The notes: generated from the letters alone by a model not told the origin. A stretch of 64,000 bases of DNA from Marinobacterium zhoushanense (GCF_014641945.1 NZ_BMIJ01000001.1:544585-608584), one strand, 5' to 3'; counted from the stretch's first letter, positions 19,053 through 28,475 are shown. Program-made: numbers and translations.

Positions 19053-20032
19053 TTGATCAGACCGATCTCGGTAGACAGATCACGGATATCCTTCACCTGC
19101 TGCTGGACGAAGGCGGTAAACTCCGGACCGGATTTGTGGAAGGGCATCAGGCCGTTCTGCTGCATCACCTGCTTCCAGTTGTCGCTCTCGTAGATAGCGT
19201 CGATGGTCTTGGTCCACCAGTCGAAAGCATCGTCCGGAACGCCGGCCGGCAGGTAGAAGCCACGCCAGTTGGGCGCAATCGCATCGATACCCTGCTCTTT
19301 TGCAGTCGGCATATCGGCATACTGGCCCGGCAGACGCTCTTCCGACATTACCGCCAGCACACGCAGATCACCGGATTCAACGAAACCCAGCACCTCGGAT
19401 ACGTCACCGGTAAAGCCCTGGATATGGCCACCGACCACCTGGGTGATCGCTTCGCCACCACCACTGTAGGCCAGGTATTTGATCTTCGGCAGGTTACCTA
19501 CACCGGCAGCCTTGGCTGCGATCAGCACCTTCAGGTGGTCCCAGCCACCGGCCGCGCTACCGCCGCCGAACTTAACCGAACTCGGATCCGCTTTCAGCGC
19601 GTCCATCAGCTCGTTCAGAGACTTGTAGGGGGAGTCCTTGGCCACGGCAATAACACCGTAGTCGGCACCGAGTGCGCCAACCCACCTGACCTGATCGGCG
19701 TTCATACCGGCGAACTGGCCCTGGGCCAGACGGGTCGTGGTGGCAGTACTGGCCGCTACCAGCAACGCGGTGTCGCCTTCGCGCTTGGACACGGTATGCG
19801 CAAACGCCACACCACCGCCGGCGCCCGGCATGTTAACGGTCTGTACGTTGCCATCGATGAACTGCAGATCGGAGATGATCTTGCCGACGCTGCGGCAAGT
19901 GAAATCCCAGCCACCGCCCGGGTTGGCCGGTGCGATACACTCGGCGGACCTTGCCGGCTCGAAAGCGAAGGACTGGGAGGTTGCGAAAACGAGAGAGGTA
20001 GCAAGCAGCAGCTTGCGAACGGAACGTTGCAT
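19049..20032 (-). CDS. tctC: Tripartite tricarboxylate transporter, periplasmic binding protein
   Basis: 327 residues from ATG 20032 (GGAG nine bases upstream); an in-frame TTG five codons earlier is less likely. A cleavable signal peptide (MQRSVRKLLLATSLVFATSQ...FA) leads into a Bug/TctC fold: CIAPANPGGGWDFTCR near the N-terminus, VNMPGAGGGVAF, and the KFGGGSAAGGWDHL ligand loop. It captures a carboxylate in the periplasm and passes it to TctAB. It is the first gene of the operon. In the 200 bases upstream, TGAACA occurs twice nine bases apart on the minus strand (around 20204-20218), a possible regulator half-site pair. Confidence 0.95.
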   Translation of the reverse strand: MQRSVRKLLLATSLVFATSQSFAFEPARSAECIAPANPGGGWDFTCRSVGKIISDLQFIDGNVQTVNMPGAGGGVAFAHTVSKREGDTALLVAASTATTTRLAQGQFAGMNADQVRWVGALGADYGVIAVAKDSPYKSLNELMDALKADPSSVKFGGGSAAGGWDHLKVLIAAKAAGVGNLPKIKYLAYSGGGEAITQVVGGHIQGFTGDVSEVLGFVESGDLRVLAVMSEERLPGQYADMPTAKEQGIDAIAPNWRGFYLPAGVPDDAFDWWTKTIDAIYESDNWKQVMQQNGLMPFHKSGPEFTAFVQQQVKDIRDLSTEIGLIK

Positions 20033-20227
20033 CAGCGTAATCTCCAACTTTGTTGTTGTAGTGTTGTCGGCTCGATCTTTTTTGGGGGGAATCGAGCCTT
20101 GCGATACCTGTGGCGGTATCCGATCACGCTGAAACGATAGTGTGCTGCACTGTAGTTAGGTAGTTAACGCAATTAAGAAGTTTTTAATACTTAATGCCCT
20201 TTTTGTTCATATTGTTCACCGACCGCC

Positions 20228-20250
20228 AAAAACCGGCGGCCAAGCCCGGT
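20228..20250 (-). terminator. Candidate terminator of the T6SS operon
   Basis: Minus-strand stem ACCGG/CCGGT with a nine-base loop, followed by TTTTTGG, about ten bases past the stop of the kinase-like gene. The stem is short (five pairs, all but one G-C), so strength is moderate. Confidence 0.55.
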
Positions 20251-20260
20251 CAGCGTTATG

Positions 20261-21028
20261 TCAACGGGTCGACCTGGTCGCTGTGAGCAGCCTGTCCAAT
20301 TGACGTGTCGAATCAATAAGCTGCTGGCGCATTGCCCGCGGTAAGCCGCTGCCTGCGACCCATTCGGTGAAACAGTGGCTGGCCGGGCCTGCGCTGCTCC
20401 AGTCCGGGCGGGCGAGATCGCCGCCCAGGAGCAATCTGAGGATGATCAGGTACGCGTACCAATCCATTAACGGATCGATAACGCCAAATCCCTGTTGCTG
20501 GCATGGCAGCGAATAGGAGGGACTGAATGAGCGGTAAGGCAGACTGGCAATTTCAACCCCGCAGCACGCTGTACTGGCGAGATCGAGCAGATAGAGTGTG
20601 TCGCCGTCGAACAGCAGATTCCCCGGCTTGAGATCACCATGAACGGCACCCTGGCGATGTAATTGGACCAAGGCTTCGAACAGCTGTACCAGCACCTGCT
20701 GATGACCAGAAAAGCGCCCGCCCTGCTGTCGAATCAGCGCGGCCAGTGTCTCGCCGGGGAGATAGTCGGTCACCAGCAGCATCCCGTCGCCACAATCGCG
20801 CAACGCGTGGCAGCGGGCCAGCGGCAACCCCTGCAAGCGGGACAACCAACGCTCCTCGTTTAACAGAAAGTAGCGACGCCGGTCGTCGCTGGCCCCCTTG
20901 AAACGGTGCCAGAGACCGGTGACCCGATGTTGCTGCCGCCATAGATTTTCGCCGATCGCCACTGGCGATCCCTGATACTCCCGGGCCATCGGAAACCGAT
21001 GCCAGGGAGTTCTGGCTGACCCGGTCAA
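20261..21028 (-). CDS. T6SS-associated protein-kinase-like protein
   Basis: Up to 255 residues. The kinase catalytic loop is clear: HGDLKPGN (130-137, Asp132 and Asn137), then LYLLDLA, where Asp149 stands at the DFG site but the Phe-Gly are Leu-Ala, and Asp189 in the helix-F region. Glu59 could be the alpha-C glutamate. The glycine-rich ATP loop is not recognisable, so activity is uncertain. Placement directly after tssM matches the Stk1 kinase of the Pseudomonas aeruginosa HSI-II cluster, but no PP2C phosphatase gene lies beside it. The likely target is the FHA protein encoded upstream. The start is uncertain: TTG at 21028 with a distant GGAG, or ATG at 20989 without a ribosome site. Confidence 0.8.
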   Translation of the reverse strand: MTGSARTPWHRFPMAREYQGSPVAIGENLWRQQHRVTGLWHRFKGASDDRRRYFLLNEERWLSRLQGLPLARCHALRDCGDGMLLVTDYLPGETLAALIRQQGGRFSGHQQVLVQLFEALVQLHRQGAVHGDLKPGNLLFDGDTLYLLDLASTACCGVEIASLPYRSFSPSYSLPCQQQGFGVIDPLMDWYAYLIILRLLLGGDLARPDWSSAGPASHCFTEWVAGSGLPRAMRQQLIDSTRQLDRLLTATRSTR

Positions 21029-21029
21029 C

Positions 21030-24000
21030 TCAGAGCTGCTCCGGCAGATCCAGTCGAGCGAAGAAACCGGCGACGAACGGGTTGGTATCCCCCTCTACCC
21101 GTATCTGCAATCGCGCGACCTGCTGATTCGAACCCGCAACCAGGTTACTGGTACCGCTATCGGTTGCCAGCGTCCCGTTCAGCGCATCCGCCAGCCGGAA
21201 CCAGCTCCAGATTCCAGGATAGGTCTGGTGATCCACCACGTAATCACCGCCCGCCACCTTCATCTCGATCTCGCGGGACTGGGTTTCCGGGATAGGCCAG
21301 GCCATCTGGGCCCAGAGCGACGGTCCGTTTCGGTAGATATACAGCGGCCCCTCACTGCGCAGTGAGAACTCGGTCACCCCCGCACTCATCCCCTCAGCCC
21401 TGAGCGAGAACTGCAAGCCGATACTATCCGCCGTAAAAAAGGTCTTCCGGATCCGTCCCAGCTCTTCTACCGCATTCCAGAACCTCTCATCCAGTATCAG
21501 GCTGCGGCCCGGCAGAAAACTGCTCAGCACCGGATCGCTGTTCTCCTGCACGCTGAAATAGATCAGGAAGCTGTCGCTGAACGAGGCTGCCACCCCCTTC
21601 GGGCCGAAAAACTCCTTGAACGCCTTAAGTCCCACATCGCTCTGCGCCTGACCGTCAAATGGGAAGAAGGGTTTGATCTGGCTGTTATAGTATCCGAGCA
21701 CATCGCGAGACCAGGACCTGTTCAGCAACTGACGGACATCCTCCAGCGCCAGCTGATTCAGCTGCTCGGCACTGCCCTGCAACAGTTCGCGCAGCAATAG
21801 ATCATCGTAGGACTGCGACAAGGTTTGCATCTTGGCCAACGGGCTGACACTCTCCGCCGCTACCAGTTGATCGAGGAAGAAACGGCCGCGCATCTCTCCC
21901 TGCGTCGCCTGTCTGACCCATTCCAGCGTCTCACCGATCTGCCGCAACGCCACATCCAGGTTACTGCGGCCGGTGTCATCCAACTTGATCAGCCGGTGAT
22001 AGGAAACGAAGGGTTTGGCAATGGCATCCGCCATCGTTAGCGCGCTCTGACGCTGCTCCTCCAGTTGCCGCTGCTGCTCCTTGGCACGTTGCTCCTCCAG
22101 CGGCCCCATCGCCTTACCGGCGACGGCGCCCAGCTTGCCTTTTACCTTCACCGCCGGCTTCTGGCCAGCGACCTCATCGGTACCCGGCTCGCTGAGCAGT
22201 GCGGCCAGATCGGTGTGGTAGCTGATCAGGTTGTAGTAACGCTTAAGCGGTGAAAACAGCGGCTCGGACGCGGCCTCCAACTGCAGCCGGGTATCGCCCC
22301 AGCCGCTGGTCGGTAACCAGTGGACATTGTTGGCAAAGCGTTGCCAGTAGCCAATGTAGTCGTCAATGTAGCGCCGCTTCAGTTTGCGATTGATCCGGCT
22401 CAGCTCGGTGTCGTTGCTGATGCGGCCAACCACCTCCTCATAATCCTTCAGTGCTTCATTGGTCAACTGGAAACCGGTGCCGGTTACCAGCTCCTGAAAC
22501 CCCTCGCGGGTGAAGATGTAGGGCACCAGATAGCCGCCAAACCCCTCATTGAAGTCGTACACCTGGCGATAGTTTTGCCCCAGACTGCTGCGCACATCGA
22601 CGCGGCGACTGAACTCCGGCCGCTGCAGGATATGCTGGTACAGCAGATCGCTGAGATCCTCCGAGCTGAGCGATGCACGTACCAGCTCGATCAGCGGGTC
22701 GTCCTCTGTCGGCGGCACCACACCGGGTTTCAGCAGATCACGGATCAGCATACGGAACTGCTCCAGGGTCACCACATCACCCTCGCCCTCCTGCTGCAGG
22801 GACTCCACGTAGTAGTCCACCAACGGTTCGACGTCGTCCCGCTGCGGGTTAAACAGGTACTGATGCAGGTTATACAGTTCCAGGCTCTGTACCTTGTCAT
22901 CAAGACTGTTGTAAACGTACATGTCCTTCTGCAGGTAATCCCGCAGCGCGACCAGAAGCCCCTCCTCCAGCTCATGCTGATAGGCACCGGAAACAGCCCG
23001 GCCGATACCGGCATCGGGCAGCCAGGACAGCACATACCAGGGCTTTGACTGGTCATAGATCAGACTGATATCCCGCAGGTCAGACAGGCTGAATATCATC
23101 GCCGTCAGGTCATCGGGATTGGGCTTGCTGGCCAGCAGCTTCTGCTTGTAGGTGTCTAGCTGAGCCACCGCCTGTCGATCCTGGGCCTGGTAGTAATCGA
23201 AATTTGCTTTTAACAGCCAGATGAACAGCAGGAACAGCATCGCCAGTCCGCCAGTGAAAGCGAAACGGGCCAACTGATAAAGCCCTTCCCGGCGCCGGTT
23301 CACCCCCACCAGACCGGCTTCCGGCAGCACGCCGCGACGCAACAGCTGTTTGACGAAAAGACTGCGGCCGACGGCAGTTTCCGGCTCGGACGGCAAACCG
23401 GACAGGCCCAACTGAGACGCCAGCAGCATGGTCAGGCGATCGATCGGCACCGCCTGGGTGTCGGCATTGACGAAGAAGTAGCCACGGAAGTTCAGCGGCC
23501 GCTCCTCGAACTGGTTACTCAGAAACAGCTGCTGGAAATAATCTTCCAGTTCGGCGCGCAGGAGACTGAACTGGTAAGGCCCCGCCAGTATGGAGCCACG
23601 GTATTCGGCACTGAGCTGCGCCTTCAGCGCCGGCGTCACCTGGGCCGCCAGGTTCTGCAGCAGCGCATCAAACGAATCGCGGAACCAGTCGGCATCGTAG
23701 CCCGGCTTGGGCTTCGCCGGCATCATGACGCCCAACGGCTCCTCCAACCGCTGGTCGTCAAAGGTAGCGAAATACTGGCAGAAGTCCTTTAGTTGCCCCA
23801 TGCCGGTAAACAGCGAGTAGATCGGCAGATCCAATCCCAGCCGTTGGTTGAGCTGCTGCAACAACACGCGCTGCCGTTTGGTGATCTGTTCCAGACGATC
23901 CTGACTTTTCTCCAACAAATCGCTCACCGGCAGGGCCAGCAGGATACCGTTGGCGGCCTGACGGGGACGTCGGCTGTTGAGCCGTCGCAGCAGCGTCGCC

Positions 24001-24518
24001 AGACAGGGTTCGAATACGCTTGGGTCATACGCCATATGCAGCCCCACGAGCACCGCATGGTCGCTGAGCCAGAAGCTGACCGGCATCGAGCGGTCGTCAC
24101 CGATAGTCTCCGATACTACCTGTTCAAAGCCCATCTGCAGCAACATCGAGCGATCGCTCTCCAGTTGCTCGTCCAGCAGAAAATACCAGGGAGTCTCATA
24201 GGGGCTGCGACCGCCCCGGTTCTGGTGGCGCCAGGCCTTATCGAAATTGGCCAGTAACAAACGCTGTCGGTAGTGGCGCTGCTGCTTTTCTGCCAGCTCC
24301 GCCTCGCTGGGTTTATTCTGCAGTTGGCGGCGACGCAACCACCAGCCCAGCCAACCCGACAATCCCCCGGCCAGGATCGACAACAGGCCGCTGACGGCGG
24401 CCGTGACCGGCGCACTCCAGCTCCACCACTCCAGCAGCCAGGCAGCACCCCAGAACAGAGCGAACAGCAGCAGAGCCAATAAGATGAAAGGCCAGACAGC
24501 CTGCTTAGGAGAGTCCAT
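21030..24518 (-). CDS. tssM: T6SS inner-membrane complex protein TssM (IcmF/VasK)
   Basis: 1162 residues. Two membrane segments near the N-terminus (about 8-30 and 37-62), a cytoplasmic domain, a third segment around 430-450 (GGLAMLFLLFIWLL) and a long periplasmic part make the standard TssM topology. It forms the envelope-spanning channel with TssL and TssJ. The region where family members carry a Walker A loop reads TPWYFLLDEQLESDRSMLL: the P-loop glycines and the Lys-Thr are absent, so this TssM cannot bind ATP by that site. Such degenerate forms are known in other T6SSs. It follows tssL by 14 bases and runs into the kinase-like gene. Confidence 0.95.
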   Translation of the reverse strand: MDSPKQAVWPFILLALLLFALFWGAAWLLEWWSWSAPVTAAVSGLLSILAGGLSGWLGWWLRRRQLQNKPSEAELAEKQQRHYRQRLLLANFDKAWRHQNRGGRSPYETPWYFLLDEQLESDRSMLLQMGFEQVVSETIGDDRSMPVSFWLSDHAVLVGLHMAYDPSVFEPCLATLLRRLNSRRPRQAANGILLALPVSDLLEKSQDRLEQITKRQRVLLQQLNQRLGLDLPIYSLFTGMGQLKDFCQYFATFDDQRLEEPLGVMMPAKPKPGYDADWFRDSFDALLQNLAAQVTPALKAQLSAEYRGSILAGPYQFSLLRAELEDYFQQLFLSNQFEERPLNFRGYFFVNADTQAVPIDRLTMLLASQLGLSGLPSEPETAVGRSLFVKQLLRRGVLPEAGLVGVNRRREGLYQLARFAFTGGLAMLFLLFIWLLKANFDYYQAQDRQAVAQLDTYKQKLLASKPNPDDLTAMIFSLSDLRDISLIYDQSKPWYVLSWLPDAGIGRAVSGAYQHELEEGLLVALRDYLQKDMYVYNSLDDKVQSLELYNLHQYLFNPQRDDVEPLVDYYVESLQQEGEGDVVTLEQFRMLIRDLLKPGVVPPTEDDPLIELVRASLSSEDLSDLLYQHILQRPEFSRRVDVRSSLGQNYRQVYDFNEGFGGYLVPYIFTREGFQELVTGTGFQLTNEALKDYEEVVGRISNDTELSRINRKLKRRYIDDYIGYWQRFANNVHWLPTSGWGDTRLQLEAASEPLFSPLKRYYNLISYHTDLAALLSEPGTDEVAGQKPAVKVKGKLGAVAGKAMGPLEEQRAKEQQRQLEEQRQSALTMADAIAKPFVSYHRLIKLDDTGRSNLDVALRQIGETLEWVRQATQGEMRGRFFLDQLVAAESVSPLAKMQTLSQSYDDLLLRELLQGSAEQLNQLALEDVRQLLNRSWSRDVLGYYNSQIKPFFPFDGQAQSDVGLKAFKEFFGPKGVAASFSDSFLIYFSVQENSDPVLSSFLPGRSLILDERFWNAVEELGRIRKTFFTADSIGLQFSLRAEGMSAGVTEFSLRSEGPLYIYRNGPSLWAQMAWPIPETQSREIEMKVAGGDYVVDHQTYPGIWSWFRLADALNGTLATDSGTSNLVAGSNQQVARLQIRVEGDTNPFVAGFFARLDLPEQL

Positions 24519-24532
24519 CCGAGATAACCGCC

Positions 24533-25729
24533 TTATCGATTAGAAATAATGAACGCATCACTTATGCCCTTACTCAACGCCTGCGCTATCAGGCGCTTGG
24601 CCTGCTGAGCGTCGTCGGCCGGAATCAGCACCCGGAACAGCTTATTCCAGGGCTCGACTCGCGCACCCGACTGCTGCAGGTCATGCTCGGCAATAAACCG
24701 CTCAGCAAGCGCCGATTGATCGAAGGTGGCCAGTTGCACCAGCCAGGCGGACCCGCTTGCCGTCCCATCTGTCACATCGGTCGCGGGCGACGAGGTGATC
24801 CGTGCCGTTGTTGCTGGCCGGCCGTAGACCCGGGCCGCACTGGACATCTCCTCCGGCGTGCTGGTGTAGACAAACTCCTTCTCTTCGGGCTCGCTCAGGT
24901 AGTTCTTGTTGAAATCGGCAAGGCCAATAAAGTCCCGTGCCCGCTGGTCGAAACTGTTCTGGTACCAGTAAGACGCCGCTCCCCAGGAGAGGGCGACGCT
25001 CACCAGGAACAGCGCGGCCTGGCGGCCAAAGTGGGCCTGCCGGGCCGGCTTGCGTACCTTCGGCAGCGCAACCGAGCTAACGGCAGTGAATGGGAGTCGC
25101 GGCCGTTTACTCAGCACTACCGACTCTATCTGGTAGTAGAGTGCATCCAGACTCTCACGCCCGCTCAGCCGGTATTGTCCGCGGAAGCCGATCTTCAGGA
25201 ACAGGTAGATCAACTCCAGCAGATCCACCAGCAGGTTCGGCTGACTCAGTGCCTTGTCGGCCACGCGGTAGAACTGCTCACCGCCATCCCGTACCCCGAA
25301 CAGCTCACTGAGCAGTGTCCGGTTCTCCCAACCGCAGCTCTCGCCCCAGTCGCTGTAGAGGATCATCTCGTCCAATACGATACAGAACAGAAAGCAGGTC
25401 TTGTCCGCGACCGACGGTGGGTAATCCAACGCGGCAATGCGCTGTTTCAGCTCACTGATCGACGCGATCAGTCCCTGACGGAAGCGGTGTAGATCCTCCG
25501 GTTCCGGCATGCGCGACACCGCCACACAGAGTGACAGCAGCTCGGCGCCGGCATTGATAAGCCGATTTTCAAAGCTGGCAAACTGCTGCAACGCCTGCAG
25601 GTTACGCTGCTGATTTTTCAGCGCCGCCGCGCCCGCCAGCGGCACAGTTCGCAAATGTCCTGCCGTCTCCTGTCCGCCGGTGGACTGTTCCACCTCAACG
25701 GTCGCTTCATCCAGATAATCCATCGCCAT
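24533..25729 (-). CDS. tssL: T6SS protein TssL (DotU) with C-terminal SPOR domain
   Basis: 398 residues, against about 220-260 for plain TssL. The DotU cytoplasmic domain spans about 40-215, with FENRLINAGAELLSLC, CFLFCIVLDEMILYSDWGE and YLFLKIGFRGQYRL. One membrane segment follows (about 240-258). The periplasmic extension ends in a SPOR-like domain (about 325-398: AWLVQLATFDQ, LFRVLIPADDAQQAKRLIAQ). SPOR domains bind peptidoglycan, so this evolved TssL probably anchors the membrane complex in the wall, a job done in other systems by an OmpA-like domain or a separate TagL. The operon gap to tssK is six bases. Confidence 0.94.
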   Translation of the reverse strand: MAMDYLDEATVEVEQSTGGQETAGHLRTVPLAGAAALKNQQRNLQALQQFASFENRLINAGAELLSLCVAVSRMPEPEDLHRFRQGLIASISELKQRIAALDYPPSVADKTCFLFCIVLDEMILYSDWGESCGWENRTLLSELFGVRDGGEQFYRVADKALSQPNLLVDLLELIYLFLKIGFRGQYRLSGRESLDALYYQIESVVLSKRPRLPFTAVSSVALPKVRKPARQAHFGRQAALFLVSVALSWGAASYWYQNSFDQRARDFIGLADFNKNYLSEPEEKEFVYTSTPEEMSSAARVYGRPATTARITSSPATDVTDGTASGSAWLVQLATFDQSALAERFIAEHDLQQSGARVEPWNKLFRVLIPADDAQQAKRLIAQALSKGISDAFIISNR

Positions 25730-25735
25730 CAGCGT

Positions 25736-27061
25736 TTACCCCAGCGCATAGAGCTTCACTTTCAGATCCGGAATACGACCGTCCACATGCAGTGCCAGCG
25801 GCTCCCGCTTCTCAACCAGCTCCAGCCAGTACGGGTGGTGGGTGTCGATCTCGATATAGGCTACATCCGCGCGCGGTTTGAGTTCGGTCGGCGCCACCGG
25901 CAGTGACTTCAGGGCAACCCCTGACATACTGTTGCGCACGAGCTCGGCGATCTGGCTCAAGCCGCTGAGTTTACAGGCACTGGGGACCAACTGTGCCAGG
26001 GTCGCGGCACCAATGCTGGACTCGACACAGAGCACGAAACGATGGTTACCCAGAGCATAGATATCGGGAACCGCCACACGCAGCAGGCGACGCTTGTCAA
26101 ACAGCTGATTATCCCAGTCATACTCGAGCACGCTGTCGCTCTGCACCAGCGACAACTGATCGCGCAGTTTGGAGAACAGCGGATTGAACGCGCTATGCAT
26201 GGCATGGCTATGCAACGGCGCGGCAGCCTCGGCCACCGCGGGAACGAAACTGCACAGTTCCGCCGACAGCGTGGCCAGTTGCAGATAGACCTCGTCGGTC
26301 GGTACCGCCGGATTCTCCAGCGTGGTACTGAACCAGGGTACCCAGCGATTCAATGTCTGCAGCCAAAGATATTCGCGTAGCAGGGTTTGTTCGCTCTTGC
26401 GCTCCTGACCGGCGTCGATGCGCTGAACCACCATATTGGCGCGGGTGTCGATCAACACCTGCAGCTCCTTCAGGCGCTCGGTGATCTGAGCCGAGGCACC
26501 ATATTGGATGCAGGCGGGAATGAAGCCCTGATCCAACACCACGGCGCCGCTCTCGCGTCGCTCCAGCACCCGGGCGATCGGCATCACCGTCAAACCAGTG
26601 ATATCCTCCCCCTCGATCAGCAGCCGCACGTTGGCCTGGGCCACTTGGGTCTCGATACCGTTGTTCCCCGCCGCACTGGTGTCGAACAGCGTCACCTGAT
26701 CCTGCACATAACGTCGGTTCTGGCCGTGTTCGCCATACTCGACCTCCCCCTCCACCGCCATCGGCAACGCCAGGTAGATCTTCTTCTCCAGCGTGGCTTC
26801 CGGTATCTCCAGCAACACCTCGCGATCACATTCGAAGAAGGTGCCGTCAGGGAAGATCCCCTTACAGCCGGTCACCGCGATCTTGCCGATCTTCAGCCGT
26901 TCGCGATCGATCTGCAGCTCGCTCAGGCCATAACGCTTACCCTGCCCCGCAGCCGCCACATACTGCTCAACGTAATGGTGGACATGGCGGTCCTGCTGTT
27001 GAAAATGCTGCGGAGCGATAAACATTCCCTCGCTCCAGACTACTTTGCGATGCCGTCTCAC
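25736..27061 (-). CDS. tssK: T6SS baseplate protein TssK
   Basis: 441 residues from GTG 27061, which follows AAGGGGA with about five bases of spacing. Frames opening further upstream (TTG/GTG at 27091/27088) would overlap tssJ and give an atypical lead. The N-terminus RRHRKVVWSEGMFIAPQHFQ is the diagnostic TssK start. TssK is the trimeric connector between the baseplate and the TssJLM membrane complex, and its C-terminus recognises TssL/TssM. It sits 11 bases after tssJ and six before tssL, within the tightly packed operon. Confidence 0.96.
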   Translation of the reverse strand: MRRHRKVVWSEGMFIAPQHFQQQDRHVHHYVEQYVAAAGQGKRYGLSELQIDRERLKIGKIAVTGCKGIFPDGTFFECDREVLLEIPEATLEKKIYLALPMAVEGEVEYGEHGQNRRYVQDQVTLFDTSAAGNNGIETQVAQANVRLLIEGEDITGLTVMPIARVLERRESGAVVLDQGFIPACIQYGASAQITERLKELQVLIDTRANMVVQRIDAGQERKSEQTLLREYLWLQTLNRWVPWFSTTLENPAVPTDEVYLQLATLSAELCSFVPAVAEAAAPLHSHAMHSAFNPLFSKLRDQLSLVQSDSVLEYDWDNQLFDKRRLLRVAVPDIYALGNHRFVLCVESSIGAATLAQLVPSACKLSGLSQIAELVRNSMSGVALKSLPVAPTELKPRADVAYIEIDTHHPYWLELVEKREPLALHVDGRIPDLKVKLYALG

Positions 27062-27072
27062 GGGATTCCCCT

Positions 27073-27570
27073 TCAGAAAATTTTCCACCAAGGCTTAGCC
27101 GGTTCCCTGCCGATGGAAACCCGCAGTCCGCTTACATGGACTATCATCGGCTCCGATTGCGGGTCCTCGCCCAGCTGCACCAGGGATTTGGCGCTGGCAT
27201 TGCCGTAATCGGCAAACTCTGCCAATACGGCCAGATAGCGTGTCTGCTGCTGTATGTCGAACTCCATCTGCTGCTGTTGACCCGGTAGCTGCGGGTCCAG
27301 ATAGATCACATCCACCAGCGAATCGCCGAGCATTTCGCGATCTTTCTTGAACAGATCGAGGAACTGAGCGTTCTGGAACGCACCATTCCCAGTCAGTTGG
27401 TAAAGCCGCAGCACAATCGGGTGCGACTCACCCTCGCCATACTGGTTGACCTCCGCGTCCACCGCCACCTTGACCGGCAGCTTGTAAGTCTGGGTGGGCG
27501 AGGTCGGCTGCGAAGAGCAGCCCAACAACAGCAAGCAGAGCGCTGCCGTCAGCAGTACCGATCGCGTCAT
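27073..27570 (-). CDS. tssJ: T6SS outer-membrane lipoprotein TssJ
   Basis: 165 residues. A lipoprotein signal with lipobox LLLGC (lipidated Cys18) is followed by the transthyretin-like TssJ domain, with PIVLRLYQLTGNGAFQNAQF and the loop DREMLGDSLVDVIYLDPQ typical of the family. It anchors TssM to the outer membrane. Ser-Ser after the cysteine favours sorting to the outer membrane. The start overlaps the FHA gene's stop by four bases. Confidence 0.95.
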   Translation of the reverse strand: MTRSVLLTAALCLLLLGCSSQPTSPTQTYKLPVKVAVDAEVNQYGEGESHPIVLRLYQLTGNGAFQNAQFLDLFKKDREMLGDSLVDVIYLDPQLPGQQQQMEFDIQQQTRYLAVLAEFADYGNASAKSLVQLGEDPQSEPMIVHVSGLRVSIGREPAKPWWKIF

Positions 27571-28475
27571 CCTTTACCTCGCATCTCTTCGACAAACAGG
27601 GCGGTAAAGCGGTGGTGGAACTCCTTGCGGTCCAACTTGCGATTGAACTGTTTGCGGTAGAGTCGCCAATACTTTTTCTCTTTGCTGCCCCACCCCCCGG
27701 TGTAGTCGCTAAACACCTCCTCCAGGTGGGTAGGGCTCAGCTCCTCCAGGAATCGATCCAGGGTGCGTTGCAGACACTCCATCAGCTTGTCCTGGCCATA
27801 GGGTGTCGCTTGCATCCGTTGCTGCTGCTCGACCAGTTGAGTCAGTTTTACCAGACTCTCCTTCATCACCCGCTGACTGTTGTCGCTCTGCTCCAGGGTG
27901 ACCACGTCGGCACGCGATGCGGCGCCCGGCTCCAGCATCTCGAAGTCGTCTTCAAACGGATCTGGGCCGAACTGGTCGTCAGCCATAACGTTCTCGGTGG
28001 AGAAGTTCGACGCGCTGCTGGGTTTGGCGGGTTGCCCGCTGCCCTCATCCAGCGGCCAGCCCAGATCATCCGCATTCAAGTCATTAAGATCGAAGGTCGG
28101 CTCGCGTCGGCCGCTCGGCTGTTCCGGCTCAGGTTCGGGCCGGTTCTCAAACAGCGACGACATATCGCTGATCAGCAAGGTATAGCCACCCAGCTTGAGG
28201 ATATCGCCGTCGCCGATCGACACGCGTCGCCCTCGGCCGAGTAGCTGGCCGTTAAGCTGAAGACCGTTGGTACTGTGGTCGGTGACCTGGTATCCACCAT
28301 GTGGATCCCGGGCGATCTCCGCATGCACCCGGGACAGCTGGCGGTTGAAATCCGGCAACTGCAGCGTGCAGTCGTAGGCCCGGCCTATGGTACCGCCGTT
28401 GGCAGGTAACGAAATCTGTCGATTGATCACCTGCTCGTTTGCAGGCACTTCGACCAGCTGTAAATTTATCGTCAT
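27567..28475 (-). CDS. T6SS FHA-domain protein (TagH/Fha-like)
   Basis: 302 residues. The N-terminal forkhead-associated domain (about 24-104) has the conserved GTIGRAYDCTLQLPD, LSRVHAEI and DHSTNGLQLNG elements that bind phosphothreonine. A low-complexity acidic linker follows (about 110-200). The C-terminal domain (YGQDKLMECLQRTLDRFLEE onward) is of the type found in TagH proteins. In P. aeruginosa, Fha1 is phosphorylated by PpkA to trigger T6SS assembly; the kinase-like gene at the operon's end suggests a related switch here. It overlaps the neighbouring genes by four bases on each side. Confidence 0.93.
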   Translation of the reverse strand: MTINLQLVEVPANEQVINRQISLPANGGTIGRAYDCTLQLPDFNRQLSRVHAEIARDPHGGYQVTDHSTNGLQLNGQLLGRGRRVSIGDGDILKLGGYTLLISDMSSLFENRPEPEPEQPSGRREPTFDLNDLNADDLGWPLDEGSGQPAKPSSASNFSTENVMADDQFGPDPFEDDFEMLEPGAASRADVVTLEQSDNSQRVMKESLVKLTQLVEQQQRMQATPYGQDKLMECLQRTLDRFLEELSPTHLEEVFSDYTGGWGSKEKKYWRLYRKQFNRKLDRKEFHHRFTALFVEEMRGKG

